Assembly: GCF_011058165.1 (NCBI RefSeq)
Contig: NZ_JAALEG010000044.1
Location: 1-49,198, forward strand
Length of the DNA: 49,198 bases
Direction: 5' to 3'
DNA from: Rhodococcus aetherivorans
Lineage (GTDB): Bacteria > Actinomycetota > Actinomycetes > Mycobacteriales > Mycobacteriaceae
The stretch's first letter is position 1, and each line of letters opens with the position of its first letter. The translations under genes and the position numbers were made by a program. The notes beneath the pieces were generated by a model. It ran no database searches, was not told the DNA's origin, and saw only the letters and a list, made by a program, of their open reading frames with translations. Below, in pieces: positions 1-7,854 of the stretch.

Positions 1-95
1 AGGCGCAGCGCGACGACGCCGCCGACAAGGGCCAACTCGGCCGGCAGAAGATCTTCGACGGACTGCTCACCCGACTCGACCAGTCTGCCTCCTGA
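1..95 (+). CDS. 3' end of an unidentified gene (partial)
   Basis: An open frame enters from the left edge and stops at TGA 93-95. About 30 residues are visible: charged, ending in GLLTRLDQSAS. I do not recognise the family. It converges on the truncated monooxygenase, whose homology stops about 25 bases beyond this stop codon. That spacing would suit the end of a transposase gene plus a terminal repeat, but no repeat partner is in view, so this is only a guess. Confidence 0.35.
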   Translation, partial: AQRDDAADKGQLGRQKIFDGLLTRLDQSAS

Positions 96-121
96 CACGA
101 AACCTTGACAGGATCACCCGC

Positions 122-1432
122 ATAATGCTCACCGGTGTGGGAAGCGAAGTACTCCTCCAGGGCGTGCCGGTGCTCGTCTGCTTCGGCGGTGTCGGCTTCG
201 ACGAGTTCGCGGTCGACGAGCTGCTGGGCTTCGACGTGGACGCCGAGATGGCGGAACGACCAGTCCCGGGCCATGACCGCGACCGGACGACGCTCGGTTT
301 CGTAGCTGTCGAGAAGATCGTTGCCGCCGTATCCCTGGATGACTGCGGCGAGCTTCCATCCGAGGTTGACGGCATCGGCGATGCCGGTGTTCAGTCCGTA
401 TCCGCCGGTCGGGATGACCTCGTGGGCGGCGTCGCCTGCGACGAACAGCCGACCGAGGCGGTACCGGTCGGCGACGAGTACGTTCGCGTGCCACACACTG
501 CTCTGCAGGACCTCGTCGACGTCGAGGTGCCGGCCGCAGACCGCGTCCAGCAGTTCCTGCTTGTCGATGTCTTCGGTCCGCACACCGTCGGTGATGGCGC
601 TGGTCTGCAGCGTCCACGTGTCGCGTTCGTCCTGGGCGATGATCGCGCCGACGCCGCCGCCGACGAAGAAGGTGTGCCAGAACTGGCCGTGCGCGTGCAG
701 GGTCTCGAGATCCCGGGACTTGAAATGCACCTGGCAGAACGTGATGACGCCGCGCTCGCCCTCCATGGTCAGATCCATGGCGCGGCGCACGACCGAGGCG
801 GCGCCGTCACATCCGACGACGTAGTCCGCCGCGAGTGTGTGGACGGTGCCGTCGACCGGGGAGGTGATCTCGACCCGGGCACCGCTGTCGTCCTGGGTGA
901 CGGCGGTGACGCGCCAGGGTCGGAGAACCTCGATGTTCTCGTCTGCGAGACAGCGACGCATGAGCAGCTTTTCGACCTCGATCTGGGTGACCCGCTGCCA
1001 GGCGTGCGCCGGTGTGGTGCCGTCGTTCCTGGACGCGATCCACTCGGACATCTCGTCGACGCTGGGGTACTTCCAGCGGCCTACCTGCCGGCCTGCCATC
1101 GAGGTGCAGAAGACGACATCGTGCGAGTGCTCCGGGGCGACGCCGACCGACCGGATGTCGTCGACGAGACCGAGCCGGTCGAGAAGCTCCATGCTGCGCG
1201 CATTCGTCAGGTCCATCTTCGGAAAGCGGGTCGTCTGCGGAGCCTGTTCGACGAGGGTGCTGCGGATCCCGTGCAGGCTGAGTTCGAGCGCGAGAATCAT
1301 CCCTACCGGGCCCGCGCCGGAAATCACCACCGGTCGCCGCGACGACACATCGATCGCCGTGGCGGCGTTCGTCGACGACGGCCCGGGGCCGACCGAGTCC
1401 TGTTCCGGCTCCCGACTGGTGGGATGGTTCAT
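122..1432 (-). pseudogene. FAD-dependent aromatic monooxygenase, 3'-truncated
   Basis: Starts at ATG 1432 behind an AAAGGA-type ribosome site. The frame is a class A flavoprotein hydroxylase of the PheA/TfdB/MhpA type. It has the N-terminal dinucleotide fold (VVISGAGPVGM, residues 35-45), a substrate-binding middle part and the GDAAH motif near residue 332 followed by GGYGLNTGIADAVNLGWKLA. Recognisable sequence ends near residue 437 (about position 122), just where relatives begin their C-terminal thioredoxin-like domain of roughly 100-150 residues. Beyond that the frame stays open to the window edge, but it reads antisense through the tail of another gene and looks unrelated. The other two reverse frames stop at 114 and 67 and also carry no recognisable continuation. 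It is the last gene of the leftward flavoenzyme operon. It is probably truncated by a rearrangement, though a functional short form cannot be excluded. Confidence 0.7.
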
Positions 1433-1575
1433 GGTGGTTCCTTTCGAGGTGTTCCACCCCGTACGCGATCGTGGAGTACGACTGGGCGTGGGGGATGCGC
1501 AGGGTGGGGCGATGTGGCGTCACCGAGTCGGGTGGCTGCCACCGGTAGGTCTGCGGCAGCAGCCGCCTCTCGGTG

Positions 1576-1965
1576 TCAGCGCGCGGCGACGACCGGGCTG
1601 GGATCCATGAAGATCAGATACTCGGTCACTTTCCCGTCCTCGATGCGGGTGCGGGTGACCGCGGGAAGGGTGAACGTGGTGCCGTCGTTCATCGTGTACG
1701 TGACGTTCACATGCAAGGCGGTGACGTTCCCGTCGAACCATTCTTCGAGGATGACGTGCCGCATTCCGGCGACCGATCCCAGGTAGGACGCCACCCACTC
1801 CTGGATCGCCTCGCTTCCTTCGACCGGGTCGTTGTTCCCCATGCGGAAGATGCAGTCCGTGGAGAAGTACCCGAAGAATCGGGCGATATCGGTGTCCGCA
1901 GCATGAAGAAGGTTGCGGGTGATCTCGAGGGCGGTGAGATCGTGGGAGGTCGTATCCGATGTCAT
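1576..1965 (-). CDS. SnoaL-like / NTF2-fold protein
   Basis: A 129-residue protein of the SnoaL-like (NTF2 alpha+beta barrel) type: an N-terminal helix with a DIARFFGYFSTDCIFRMGN segment, then beta strands around VILEEWFDGNVTALHVNVTY and a final TEYLIFMDPSPV. Members act as polyketide cyclases, isomerases, dehydratases or simply as ligand-binding barrels, so the reaction cannot be named. ATG 1965 is chosen because GGAAG lies 8 bases upstream; a GTG at 1974 is in frame. It sits in the leftward operon between the acyl-CoA-dehydrogenase-fold hydroxylase and the truncated FAD monooxygenase. This suggests it handles a hydroxylated or quinoid intermediate (inference). Confidence 0.8.
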   Translation of the reverse strand: MTSDTTSHDLTALEITRNLLHAADTDIARFFGYFSTDCIFRMGNNDPVEGSEAIQEWVASYLGSVAGMRHVILEEWFDGNVTALHVNVTYTMNDGTTFTLPAVTRTRIEDGKVTEYLIFMDPSPVVAAR

Positions 1966-2043
1966 GGCGTTCACTTCCGTTGCGGTGAAGGTGCTCGTAC
2001 GTCGCGCACCTGGAGGCGTGTGGGTGGACCGATTCGGGGTGTG

Positions 2044-3207
2044 TCAGAGCAGCGGGTCGGCGACGGGGAGGTCGAGGGTGAAGCGACCCATCGTTTCCGA
2101 TGCGGTGTCGATGTCGAGGAAGGCGTGTACCGCCAGGACATTGAGGTCGCGATGGAAGCGCTGGATCGGCGAGGCGGTGCGGAATCCGTCGCCGCCGATG
2201 CCGCGCACCATGTCGTTGAGTGCATTGCGGCACAGGTCGGTCATGTACGCCGCCTTCAGTTTCATTTCGGCCCGGTCCTGCGGATCCGACTGCTCGGGAC
2301 GCTGTGCGGTGAGGCGTTCGAAGAAGGCGTGCAGGAGAGTCTCTGCGGCGTCCGCCGCGGCAAGGGCACGGCCGAGCCGCATCTGGGCGGCCTGCTTGCC
2401 GGCGGCCTTCTCCTGGCTCAAGGTTCCCTGCCGTTGACGGGTGCGGTCGACGAAGGCGTTCGTCGCCCCCCGCATGGCGCCGACGACGACGGGGGTCACC
2501 TCCGCCATCGCGAAGGGCAGGAACGGCAGGTGGTACATCGGGTTCTCGTGGATCAGCATGCCGGGGGCCGTGCCGGCGAGGGCGAGGTCGAACGGGCCGG
2601 TCCGGTAGTCGGGGACGAACACGTCCTCGACGGAGACGTCGTTGCTGGCGGTCCCGGCCATGCCGGAGATGTACCAGGTGTCGTGGATCTTGACCTCACT
2701 GCGAGGAACGAGGAACCACAAAGGCGCCGGCGGGCGCCCCTCCTCGATGGAAACTCCTGCGAAGGTGAACCATTCGGCGTGGGCGGAACCGGAGTTCCAG
2801 GCGGTCTGGCCGGTGATCCGGTAGCCGCCCTCGACCTTCTGCACTCCGCGCAGCGGGGCGGCAGTGCCGGCGGTGAGGGTGTAGGGCTTGTCCGCGAACA
2901 TCTCCCGCTGTGCCTGCTCGGGGAAGATGTTCACGCGCCATGCCGCGCCGATGTAGAAGGAGGTGACCCACCCCGTCGACGGGCACACAGCGCTGATGGC
3001 ACGAACGATGTCCGCTGCGACATCGAGACCGAGTTCGAGCCCGCCGTACGCTTTCGGTGTCAGCGTCGCCAGGATCCCCGAGTCGATCAGGTCGGTGATC
3101 GTCTCGTCGAGCGGCGCTCGGTTCTCCTCGGTTTTCTGGGCGCGTTCGGCCAAGACCGGCACCAGGTCGTTGACGCGGCTCATCAGTTGATCGGCGGTGA
3201 TGTCCAT
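2044..3207 (-). CDS. Acyl-CoA-dehydrogenase-fold flavin-dependent hydroxylase (oxygenase component)
   Basis: A 387-residue protein of the group D two-component flavin monooxygenase family (HsaA, HpaH/C2, DszC-like), which uses reduced FMN or FAD supplied by a partner reductase. Visible features are the N-terminal helical domain, ending in a Tyr-Gly-Gly loop typical of the fold (PKAYGGLELGLD), the AVCPSTGWVTSFYIGAAW segment, the beta-domain stretch DTWYISGMAGTASNDVSV and a C-terminal helical domain with GGDGFRTASPIQRFHRDLNV. Length matches the family. ATG 3207 has GAGGAAACC just upstream; the frame is open further up but without a better start. The flavin reductase two genes upstream is the obvious partner. 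The likely role is ortho- or para-hydroxylation of a phenolic compound; the substrate is unknown. Confidence 0.88.
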   Translation of the reverse strand: MDITADQLMSRVNDLVPVLAERAQKTEENRAPLDETITDLIDSGILATLTPKAYGGLELGLDVAADIVRAISAVCPSTGWVTSFYIGAAWRVNIFPEQAQREMFADKPYTLTAGTAAPLRGVQKVEGGYRITGQTAWNSGSAHAEWFTFAGVSIEEGRPPAPLWFLVPRSEVKIHDTWYISGMAGTASNDVSVEDVFVPDYRTGPFDLALAGTAPGMLIHENPMYHLPFLPFAMAEVTPVVVGAMRGATNAFVDRTRQRQGTLSQEKAAGKQAAQMRLGRALAAADAAETLLHAFFERLTAQRPEQSDPQDRAEMKLKAAYMTDLCRNALNDMVRGIGGDGFRTASPIQRFHRDLNVLAVHAFLDIDTASETMGRFTLDLPVADPLL

Positions 3208-3328
3208 GGTTTCCTCGCTTCGGGATGGGGGGGTCGAACTGATCGCAGAGAGCTGACCCACGCCGGCACCGCACACCTCGGGTGCGCGACATCGGCTGGA
3301 TCGGAAGAGATTCGGAAAAGGGTGGCGG

Positions 3329-3970
3329 TCAGCGGGAGCGTTCGTGATGCTCGTCGGGTGCTACGAGGGTGAGGTCGTAGCTGTCGGCCAGTGCCTCGGC
3401 GTCGTGGGGGCCGGCGGTGTTCACCGGGTCGCTGATGCCGTCGAGTTCGGCGAAGACCGCACCGGAGTATTCCGGCCGTGCCAGATCGGTCAGCGCGAGC
3501 GCGCAGGCGGCGACTGTCTGTCGTTCGCACAGGACTCGCGGATCGACCCGCACGGGGACGAGGTGCCCGGGCCTGCTGAGGTCGTCGACGCTCGAGCGGG
3601 GATCCGCGAGCACCCGGGCGGTGAGAGCCCGATCTGCCCCGGAGATACCGGTGGTGACTCCGGCCGAAGCGTCGACGGCAACACATTGGCCGTATGCGCA
3701 TACCGACGGTGCGCGCGAACTCGGAGTGGCTTCGGGCAGACCGAGCCGGTCGCAGTCCCGCTCGTGGAGGGCCACTTGGACGAATCCCGTGCTGTGTCGA
3801 ATGACGAAGGCCATCTGCTCGGTGGTCACGGTGCCTGCACATCCGACGAGCACGAGACGAGCACCGTGCCGCAGGATGATCAGTTCGCCTCGTGCCAGGG
3901 CGCGCATGCCCTCGGCTGCAGTCGACCACGGTGTCCGCGGGAGAGCGGCATATGCAACGGAGGTGGTCAT
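3329..3970 (-). CDS. RibB-like protein lacking the catalytic residues
   Basis: A 213-residue protein that follows 3,4-dihydroxy-2-butanone-4-phosphate synthase (RibB) along most of its length: MAFVIRHSTGFVQVAL, DRLGLP, VDASAGVTTGISGADRALTA and LSRPGHLVPVRV are clear RibB blocks. Two active-site blocks are changed. The acidic metal-binding loop (DDEDRENEGD in true RibB) is replaced near residues 30-40 by LRHGARLVLVG, and GHTEA becomes RQTVA. It therefore probably does not make the riboflavin precursor. ATG 3970 follows GAAAG-rich sequence. It lies between the flavin reductase and the FAD/FMN-dependent hydroxylase, so a role in flavin handling, in binding a sugar-like or acidic intermediate, or in a new reaction is possible. 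The family assignment is firm; the function is unknown. Confidence 0.82.
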   Translation of the reverse strand: MTTSVAYAALPRTPWSTAAEGMRALARGELIILRHGARLVLVGCAGTVTTEQMAFVIRHSTGFVQVALHERDCDRLGLPEATPSSRAPSVCAYGQCVAVDASAGVTTGISGADRALTARVLADPRSSVDDLSRPGHLVPVRVDPRVLCERQTVAACALALTDLARPEYSGAVFAELDGISDPVNTAGPHDAEALADSYDLTLVAPDEHHERSR

Positions 3971-4049
3971 GACTTTCCTCTCTTCGAGGGTGTTCGGCGC
4001 TGGGGAACAGGGGCAGAAGCGACAGACGCTGCCGACCGGCACTGTCCGG

Positions 4050-4535
4050 TTACACCATTTCCAGCGCGCAGTGGGTGCCGAAGGTGCGGCGGTGATAGGT
4101 GAGGGGGTCACTGTCGCGCTGCTCGGCGGCGACGACAGTGCCCAGCACGATCATGTGGTCGCCGCCTTCGAGGATCCGTTCGACGGTGCACGCTACCCAT
4201 CCGGCCGCACCGGTGATCCGGGGCAGGTCGTGGTCGATGTCCCAGCGGACCCCGTGGAACTTGCCGAGGCCGTTCTTGGTGGCGAATTTCAGGGCGGCGC
4301 TGTGTTGGTCACTGGACAGGATGTTCAGGCCGAACTTGCGCGACTCGGTGACGAGTTCGAGGGTTTCGGACCCCCGGTCGAGGGAGACGAGGACCATCGG
4401 AGGGTTCATCGACAGCGAGAGGAAGGCGCTGACGGTGGTGCCGACAGGCAGCCCGCCGTCCATGGAGGTTGCGACGGCGACGGGGGTGGCTACGTGCGCC
4501 ATCACGTTCTTGAATGTTTCCTGGAGCGAGGTCAA
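4050..4535 (-). CDS. Flavin reductase (HpaC/HsaB-like)
   Basis: A 161-residue flavin reductase-like domain protein: VMAHVATPVAVATS at the start, then VGTTVSAFLSLSMNPPMVLV (the flavin-binding segment), FGLNILSSDQ and a C-terminal DHMIVLGTVV and HRRTFGTH. Such proteins reduce FMN or FAD with NAD(P)H and hand the product to a partner oxygenase, here most likely the acyl-CoA-dehydrogenase-fold hydroxylase downstream. The frame is open far upstream. TTG 4535 is chosen because it begins the conserved part and has AAGGA 8 bases upstream. It is the first gene of the leftward operon; a long inverted repeat and a TTGG/CCAA site lie upstream. Confidence 0.87.
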   Translation of the reverse strand: MTSLQETFKNVMAHVATPVAVATSMDGGLPVGTTVSAFLSLSMNPPMVLVSLDRGSETLELVTESRKFGLNILSSDQHSAALKFATKNGLGKFHGVRWDIDHDLPRITGAAGWVACTVERILEGGDHMIVLGTVVAAEQRDSDPLTYHRRTFGTHCALEMV

Positions 4536-4674
4536 CGGACGTGTCCTTCGATCGACCGCGGGACATGCCGCGGGTCTGGAGGATGGGGCGCCGGGACCCG
4601 CTTCGACTGCTCTCACCGCGGTGGCCGGCTGTGTTCTAGGACACAAGTAGACCGCACGGGTTGCGCCTTGCGCA

Positions 4675-4703
4675 TTGGTGCGCAGCCTAAGGTTGCGCAC
4701 CAA
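4675..4703. promoter_or_regulatory. Perfect 10-bp inverted repeat upstream of the flavoenzyme operon
   Basis: TTGGTGCGCA (4675-4684) and TGCGCACCAA (4694-4703) form a perfect inverted repeat with a 9-base spacer, 140 bases upstream of the flavin reductase start. The long perfect arms and the placement fit an operator for a dimeric regulator. It partly shares the TTGG/CCAA ends of the neighbouring site. Confidence 0.55.
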
Positions 4704-4705
4704 CC

Positions 4706-4721
4706 TTGGTTTCCAGACCAA
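4706..4721. promoter_or_regulatory. TTGG-N8-CCAA candidate operator, copy 1
   Basis: TTGGTTTCCAGACCAA matches TTGGGCTCCAGACCAA on the other side of the PucR gene (6079-6094) at 14 of 16 positions. Both lie just outside a regulated unit, so they are candidate sites for the PucR-type regulator between them. This is inference from repetition and position. Confidence 0.5.
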
Positions 4722-4754
4722 CCTGCGGACGCAGGATGCCGGTACCGCCGAGCG

Positions 4755-6029
4755 CTATTCTCGGGCGAGCGGATCTCCTCGAAGCCACTCGTGAATGCGG
4801 AGCGCGGCACGCAGGTCGGTGGTCGTCTCCCCCGAATGACCACACAGATTCAACGCCTTGTGCACGCGATAGGTCACCGTGTTCTTCGAGATATGCTCTG
4901 CCGCAGCCACCTTGGACAGACTGTGATCCATGTCGAGATAGCGGCGCAGCGTCGACCGAAGCTCTGCCATGCGAGGTTCGCGCTGCGCGAGTGGGCCCAG
5001 CAGCCGCGATGCGAACTGTTCTGCCGCGTCCGGATCCGACAGGAGCAACACCTCGAGTGCGACGTGTTCGTGGGCCACGGTGCAGGGACCCTGACCCGGG
5101 CGAAGGCGGATCAGCCGTTCGACCGCCTTGGCTTCGGCATGGCTTCGACGGAAGCCCTCCACCCCGACGCCCGTCTCCCCTACCACGACGAACGCGTCGT
5201 CGAACGTGGGTAGCGCATACCGGTGCGGCGAACTCCCGGAGGTCATGGTTCCCCATGCCCATACCGTCTGGAGCCCGACCGGTAGTACCAACGAGGCCGA
5301 CGGGACGCCTCGCTGCCGCAGGACGGTGTCGACGACGGCACGCAGATCCCGGGTGGAGTGCGGTCCGCTCCACGCGACGAGTGCAATGTGGGGGCCGGCG
5401 AGCGCATAGCCGAGAACCTTCTCGGCGTGGACCCGATCGACGTCCTCGGCGCCCAGGATCTGGTTCACCAGATCGAATCGGGCTGCAGACACCCCCGCGG
5501 CCCAGACACTCTGCTCCTCGATGAAAGCCGAGGCAGCCACGGCCGTGAAGTCGTCGTGCACTTCGAAGAGCAACACCGAGATCCGCCGAAGTTCGGCACT
5601 GCTCTCCGTGGGCGGGAGCACAAGGCGCGCCGCGTCGAGCAGGGCCGCGGCCAGCACGGCGTACCCCACGCGAATGGCACGCAGCAGATCGTCGAGGGCC
5701 ATACCTCGACGAGCGAAGTCCCGGGCGATCTCGCCCACCTCGGCACTGGCCAGCGTGGTGTCGGGCTCGCCGAGACCGGCCACCAACATCAGTGCGCGCA
5801 GCGTGGTGGAGGTGGTGGCACGACGCACTGCCTCCCTGGCAGCCGCCTCGTCCGCCAGGGCCGGTATCTTCTGGGCAATCCTGGCGGCGATGTCCTGACC
5901 GACCTCGACCGCCCAGGTCACCGCCCCGCCCCCGAGAGCCTCCCTGACGCGCTCGGCATCCGGGCTCAGCCACTCGTCCTCGGCCTGGGGTGCACGTGCT
6001 CCCGAGAGCTCATATGTCCAATGCGGCAC
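4755..6029 (-). CDS. PucR/CdaR-family transcriptional regulator
   Basis: A 424-residue regulator. The N-terminal two thirds resemble the RsbT co-antagonist-like and GGDEF-like regions of PucR/CdaR proteins (FARRGMALDDLLRAIRVGY near residue 110, then a FDAFVVVG-type segment). The C-terminus has the PucR HTH_30 domain, with LRRYLDMDHSLSKVAAAEHI and SKNTVTYRVHKA. Such regulators usually activate nearby catabolic genes in response to a pathway compound. GTG 6029 is chosen because GGAAGGAC lies 6 bases upstream. The gene lies between the leftward flavoenzyme operon and the rightward dioxygenase operon, with matching TTGG/CCAA sites on both sides. It most likely controls both; the effector is unknown. 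Confidence 0.87.
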   Translation of the reverse strand: MPHWTYELSGARAPQAEDEWLSPDAERVREALGGGAVTWAVEVGQDIAARIAQKIPALADEAAAREAVRRATTSTTLRALMLVAGLGEPDTTLASAEVGEIARDFARRGMALDDLLRAIRVGYAVLAAALLDAARLVLPPTESSAELRRISVLLFEVHDDFTAVAASAFIEEQSVWAAGVSAARFDLVNQILGAEDVDRVHAEKVLGYALAGPHIALVAWSGPHSTRDLRAVVDTVLRQRGVPSASLVLPVGLQTVWAWGTMTSGSSPHRYALPTFDDAFVVVGETGVGVEGFRRSHAEAKAVERLIRLRPGQGPCTVAHEHVALEVLLLSDPDAAEQFASRLLGPLAQREPRMAELRSTLRRYLDMDHSLSKVAAAEHISKNTVTYRVHKALNLCGHSGETTTDLRAALRIHEWLRGDPLARE

Positions 6030-6335
6030 TGCGGTGTCCTTCCGATTCGCCCCCGGGCACGGTGAGTAGACGACTCTATTGGGCTCCAGACCAACTCTGT
6101 CCGGATTTCTTGGCTTCCAGCCCGTAGCCGCACAAGGCGACATCGGATGGAATTGTGCAACAGATCACGTGACAGAGACCACATCAAGAATCCGTCCCGG
6201 CAGCGCCGTCGCTTCCACAGACAGCAGCGTTCCCGTCCTGAGCACGCTGTTGCCCGAGCGGCCCACGTGGAGGTCCGCCCGGATTCGCTCGAGGTCTCGC
6301 ACCGACGACCACGTTCAGCTCCGAAGGAGACACCG
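6030..6335. promoter_or_regulatory. Divergent promoter region with TTGG-N8-CCAA copy 2
   Basis: 306 bases between the PucR gene and the dioxygenase operon, without a convincing ORF. It holds TTGGGCTCCAGACCAA at 6079-6094 and a half-matching TTGGCTTCCAGCCC at 6110-6123. These repeat the site at 4706-4721. Promoters for both directions must lie here, but no clear -35/-10 pair was recognised. Confidence 0.5.
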
Positions 6336-6908
6336 ATGACCTCCACCCCCAAGTTCGCTCACGTTGTGCTGCAGACCAGTCGTTTCGACGAGATGCGGGA
6401 CTGGTACTGCACCGTCCTCGACGCTCACGTGGTCTACGAGGGCCACGGCCTGTGCTTCATCACCTTCGACGAGGAGCATCACCGCGTTGCTCTGCTCGGC
6501 GCCCCCGTCGAACTGGCGCCGCGCAACCCCGGAGCCGCCGGCATGCACCACACCGCCTACACCTTCGACACCCTGCAGGATCTGCTCGACCGGTACGACA
6601 TGCTCAAGGCCAAGGGCATCGAACCGAAGGTGCCGATCCAGCACGGGGTGACCACGTCGCTGTACTACCAGGACCCGGACGGGAACTTCGTCGAACTGCA
6701 GATCGACAACTTCGCCACCCCGGAGGAGGCGACCGAGTACATGCACGGGCCGGAATACGGCAACAACCCCGTCGGTGTGTCGTTCGTCCCCGAGTTGATG
6801 CGCGAGGCGCTCACGATGGGCACCCCGGTCTCGGAGATCACCACCCATGCCTGGGCTCTCGAGACCAGCCCCCATCTGCCCGATCCGATGGTCGCGCTCA
6901 CCAGCTGA
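6336..6908 (+). CDS. VOC-family (type I extradiol-like) dioxygenase
   Basis: A 190-residue vicinal-oxygen-chelate protein with two beta-alpha-beta-beta-beta modules. Candidate metal ligands are His9 (FAHVVLQTS), His71 or His72 (GMHHTAYTF) and Glu120 (DPDGNFVELQID), the usual 2-His-1-carboxylate pattern. The DPDGN-E signature is typical of type I extradiol dioxygenases and relatives. ATG 6336 has GAAGGAG 8 bases upstream. It is the first gene of the rightward operon and is followed by an FAH-fold hydrolase and a phenol hydroxylase. Ring cleavage of a dihydroxylated or trihydroxylated aromatic is therefore the likely role. Small VOC proteins can also be isomerases or glyoxalase-like, so the reaction is inferred. 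Confidence 0.85.
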   Translation: MTSTPKFAHVVLQTSRFDEMRDWYCTVLDAHVVYEGHGLCFITFDEEHHRVALLGAPVELAPRNPGAAGMHHTAYTFDTLQDLLDRYDMLKAKGIEPKVPIQHGVTTSLYYQDPDGNFVELQIDNFATPEEATEYMHGPEYGNNPVGVSFVPELMREALTMGTPVSEITTHAWALETSPHLPDPMVALTS

Positions 6909-6963
6909 CCCGACGGCCTCTACCGATACCGACACTCGATCGTCTCTCGAAGGACTCGTTCTC

Positions 6964-7854
6964 ATGCGTGTGGCAAATCAATCCGGCCGGCTCACCCTCG
7001 TCGCGGACGGACGCGGCGTCGACGTCGAAACCGCCAGCGCCGGGCGTTTCTCTGCGGATCCCCAGCAGATTTTCGAGCGCTGGGACGAGTTCGTCTCGTG
7101 GGCCCGGACAGTGGACTTCTCCAATGCTGCTTCGGTGATCGAATCGGAGCTGCACGCTCCGGTTCCCCGGCCGGGCCAGATCTTCGCCGTCGGCGTGAAC
7201 TACGCCGATCACGTCGAAGAATCCGGCCTCGAACTCCCGGATGCGCCCTTCGTGTTCACGAAGTTCCCCGCCGCGATTGCCGGACCGTACGACACCATCG
7301 AACACCCCGGCGGCTCGGTGGACTTCGAGGTCGAACTCGTCGCGGTCATCGGCAAACACGCCCGCCACGTTCCCGTCTCGCAAGGCTGGGACCACGTCGC
7401 CGGCCTCACCCTCGGTCAGGACCTCTCCGAACGCGAGTTGCAGCTGTCCGGACCACCGCCGCAGCAGTTCGCCCTGGGCAAGTCCTTCACCGGCTTCGCG
7501 CCGATCGGACCCGTGCTGGTCACCCCCGACGAGTTCGCCGATCGTGACGACCTCGAGGTGAGCACCGTGCTCTCGGGTGAACTCATGCAGAACTCCCGCA
7601 CCCGGCATCTGATCTTCCCCATTCCCGTCCTGGTGTCCTACCTGTCGTCGATCGTGCCGCTGCGTCCCGGCGATCTGATCTTCACCGGCACCCCCGCGGG
7701 CATCGGCTTCACCCGCGAGCCCAAACGCCTCATCGGCACCGACGACGAACTCGTGAGCCGGGCCGAGGGCATCGGCGAGATGCGCCACCGCTTCGTCGCC
7801 ACCGGCCGCCCCCACCCCCTCACCACCGTTTCCAGGAGCACGCACCATGTCTGA
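6964..7854 (+). CDS. Fumarylacetoacetate hydrolase (FAH) family protein
   Basis: A 296-residue FAH-fold enzyme with an N-terminal extension and the FAH core: FAVGVNYADHVEESG (residues 74-88), metal ligands Glu122 and Glu124 (DFEVELVAVIG) and Asp153 (LGQDLSERELQ), then GKSFTGFAPIGP and GDLIFTGTPAGIG. The family hydrolyses or hydrates acylpyruvate-type ring-cleavage products, for example fumarylpyruvate or 2-hydroxypentadienoate. ATG 6964 has GAAGGAC upstream. The 3' end overlaps the next start by 8 bases, indicating translational coupling. In this operon it should act on the product of the VOC dioxygenase, giving pyruvate-like or acetoacetate-like fragments (inference). Confidence 0.9.
   Translation: MRVANQSGRLTLVADGRGVDVETASAGRFSADPQQIFERWDEFVSWARTVDFSNAASVIESELHAPVPRPGQIFAVGVNYADHVEESGLELPDAPFVFTKFPAAIAGPYDTIEHPGGSVDFEVELVAVIGKHARHVPVSQGWDHVAGLTLGQDLSERELQLSGPPPQQFALGKSFTGFAPIGPVLVTPDEFADRDDLEVSTVLSGELMQNSRTRHLIFPIPVLVSYLSSIVPLRPGDLIFTGTPAGIGFTREPKRLIGTDDELVSRAEGIGEMRHRFVATGRPHPLTTVSRSTHHV

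Noticed and set aside
125-1786. Long plus-strand frame of 553 codons opposite the monooxygenase
   Set aside because: It is the complementary reading of the clearly conserved reverse-strand flavoprotein and SnoaL genes; long antisense frames are normal at this GC content.
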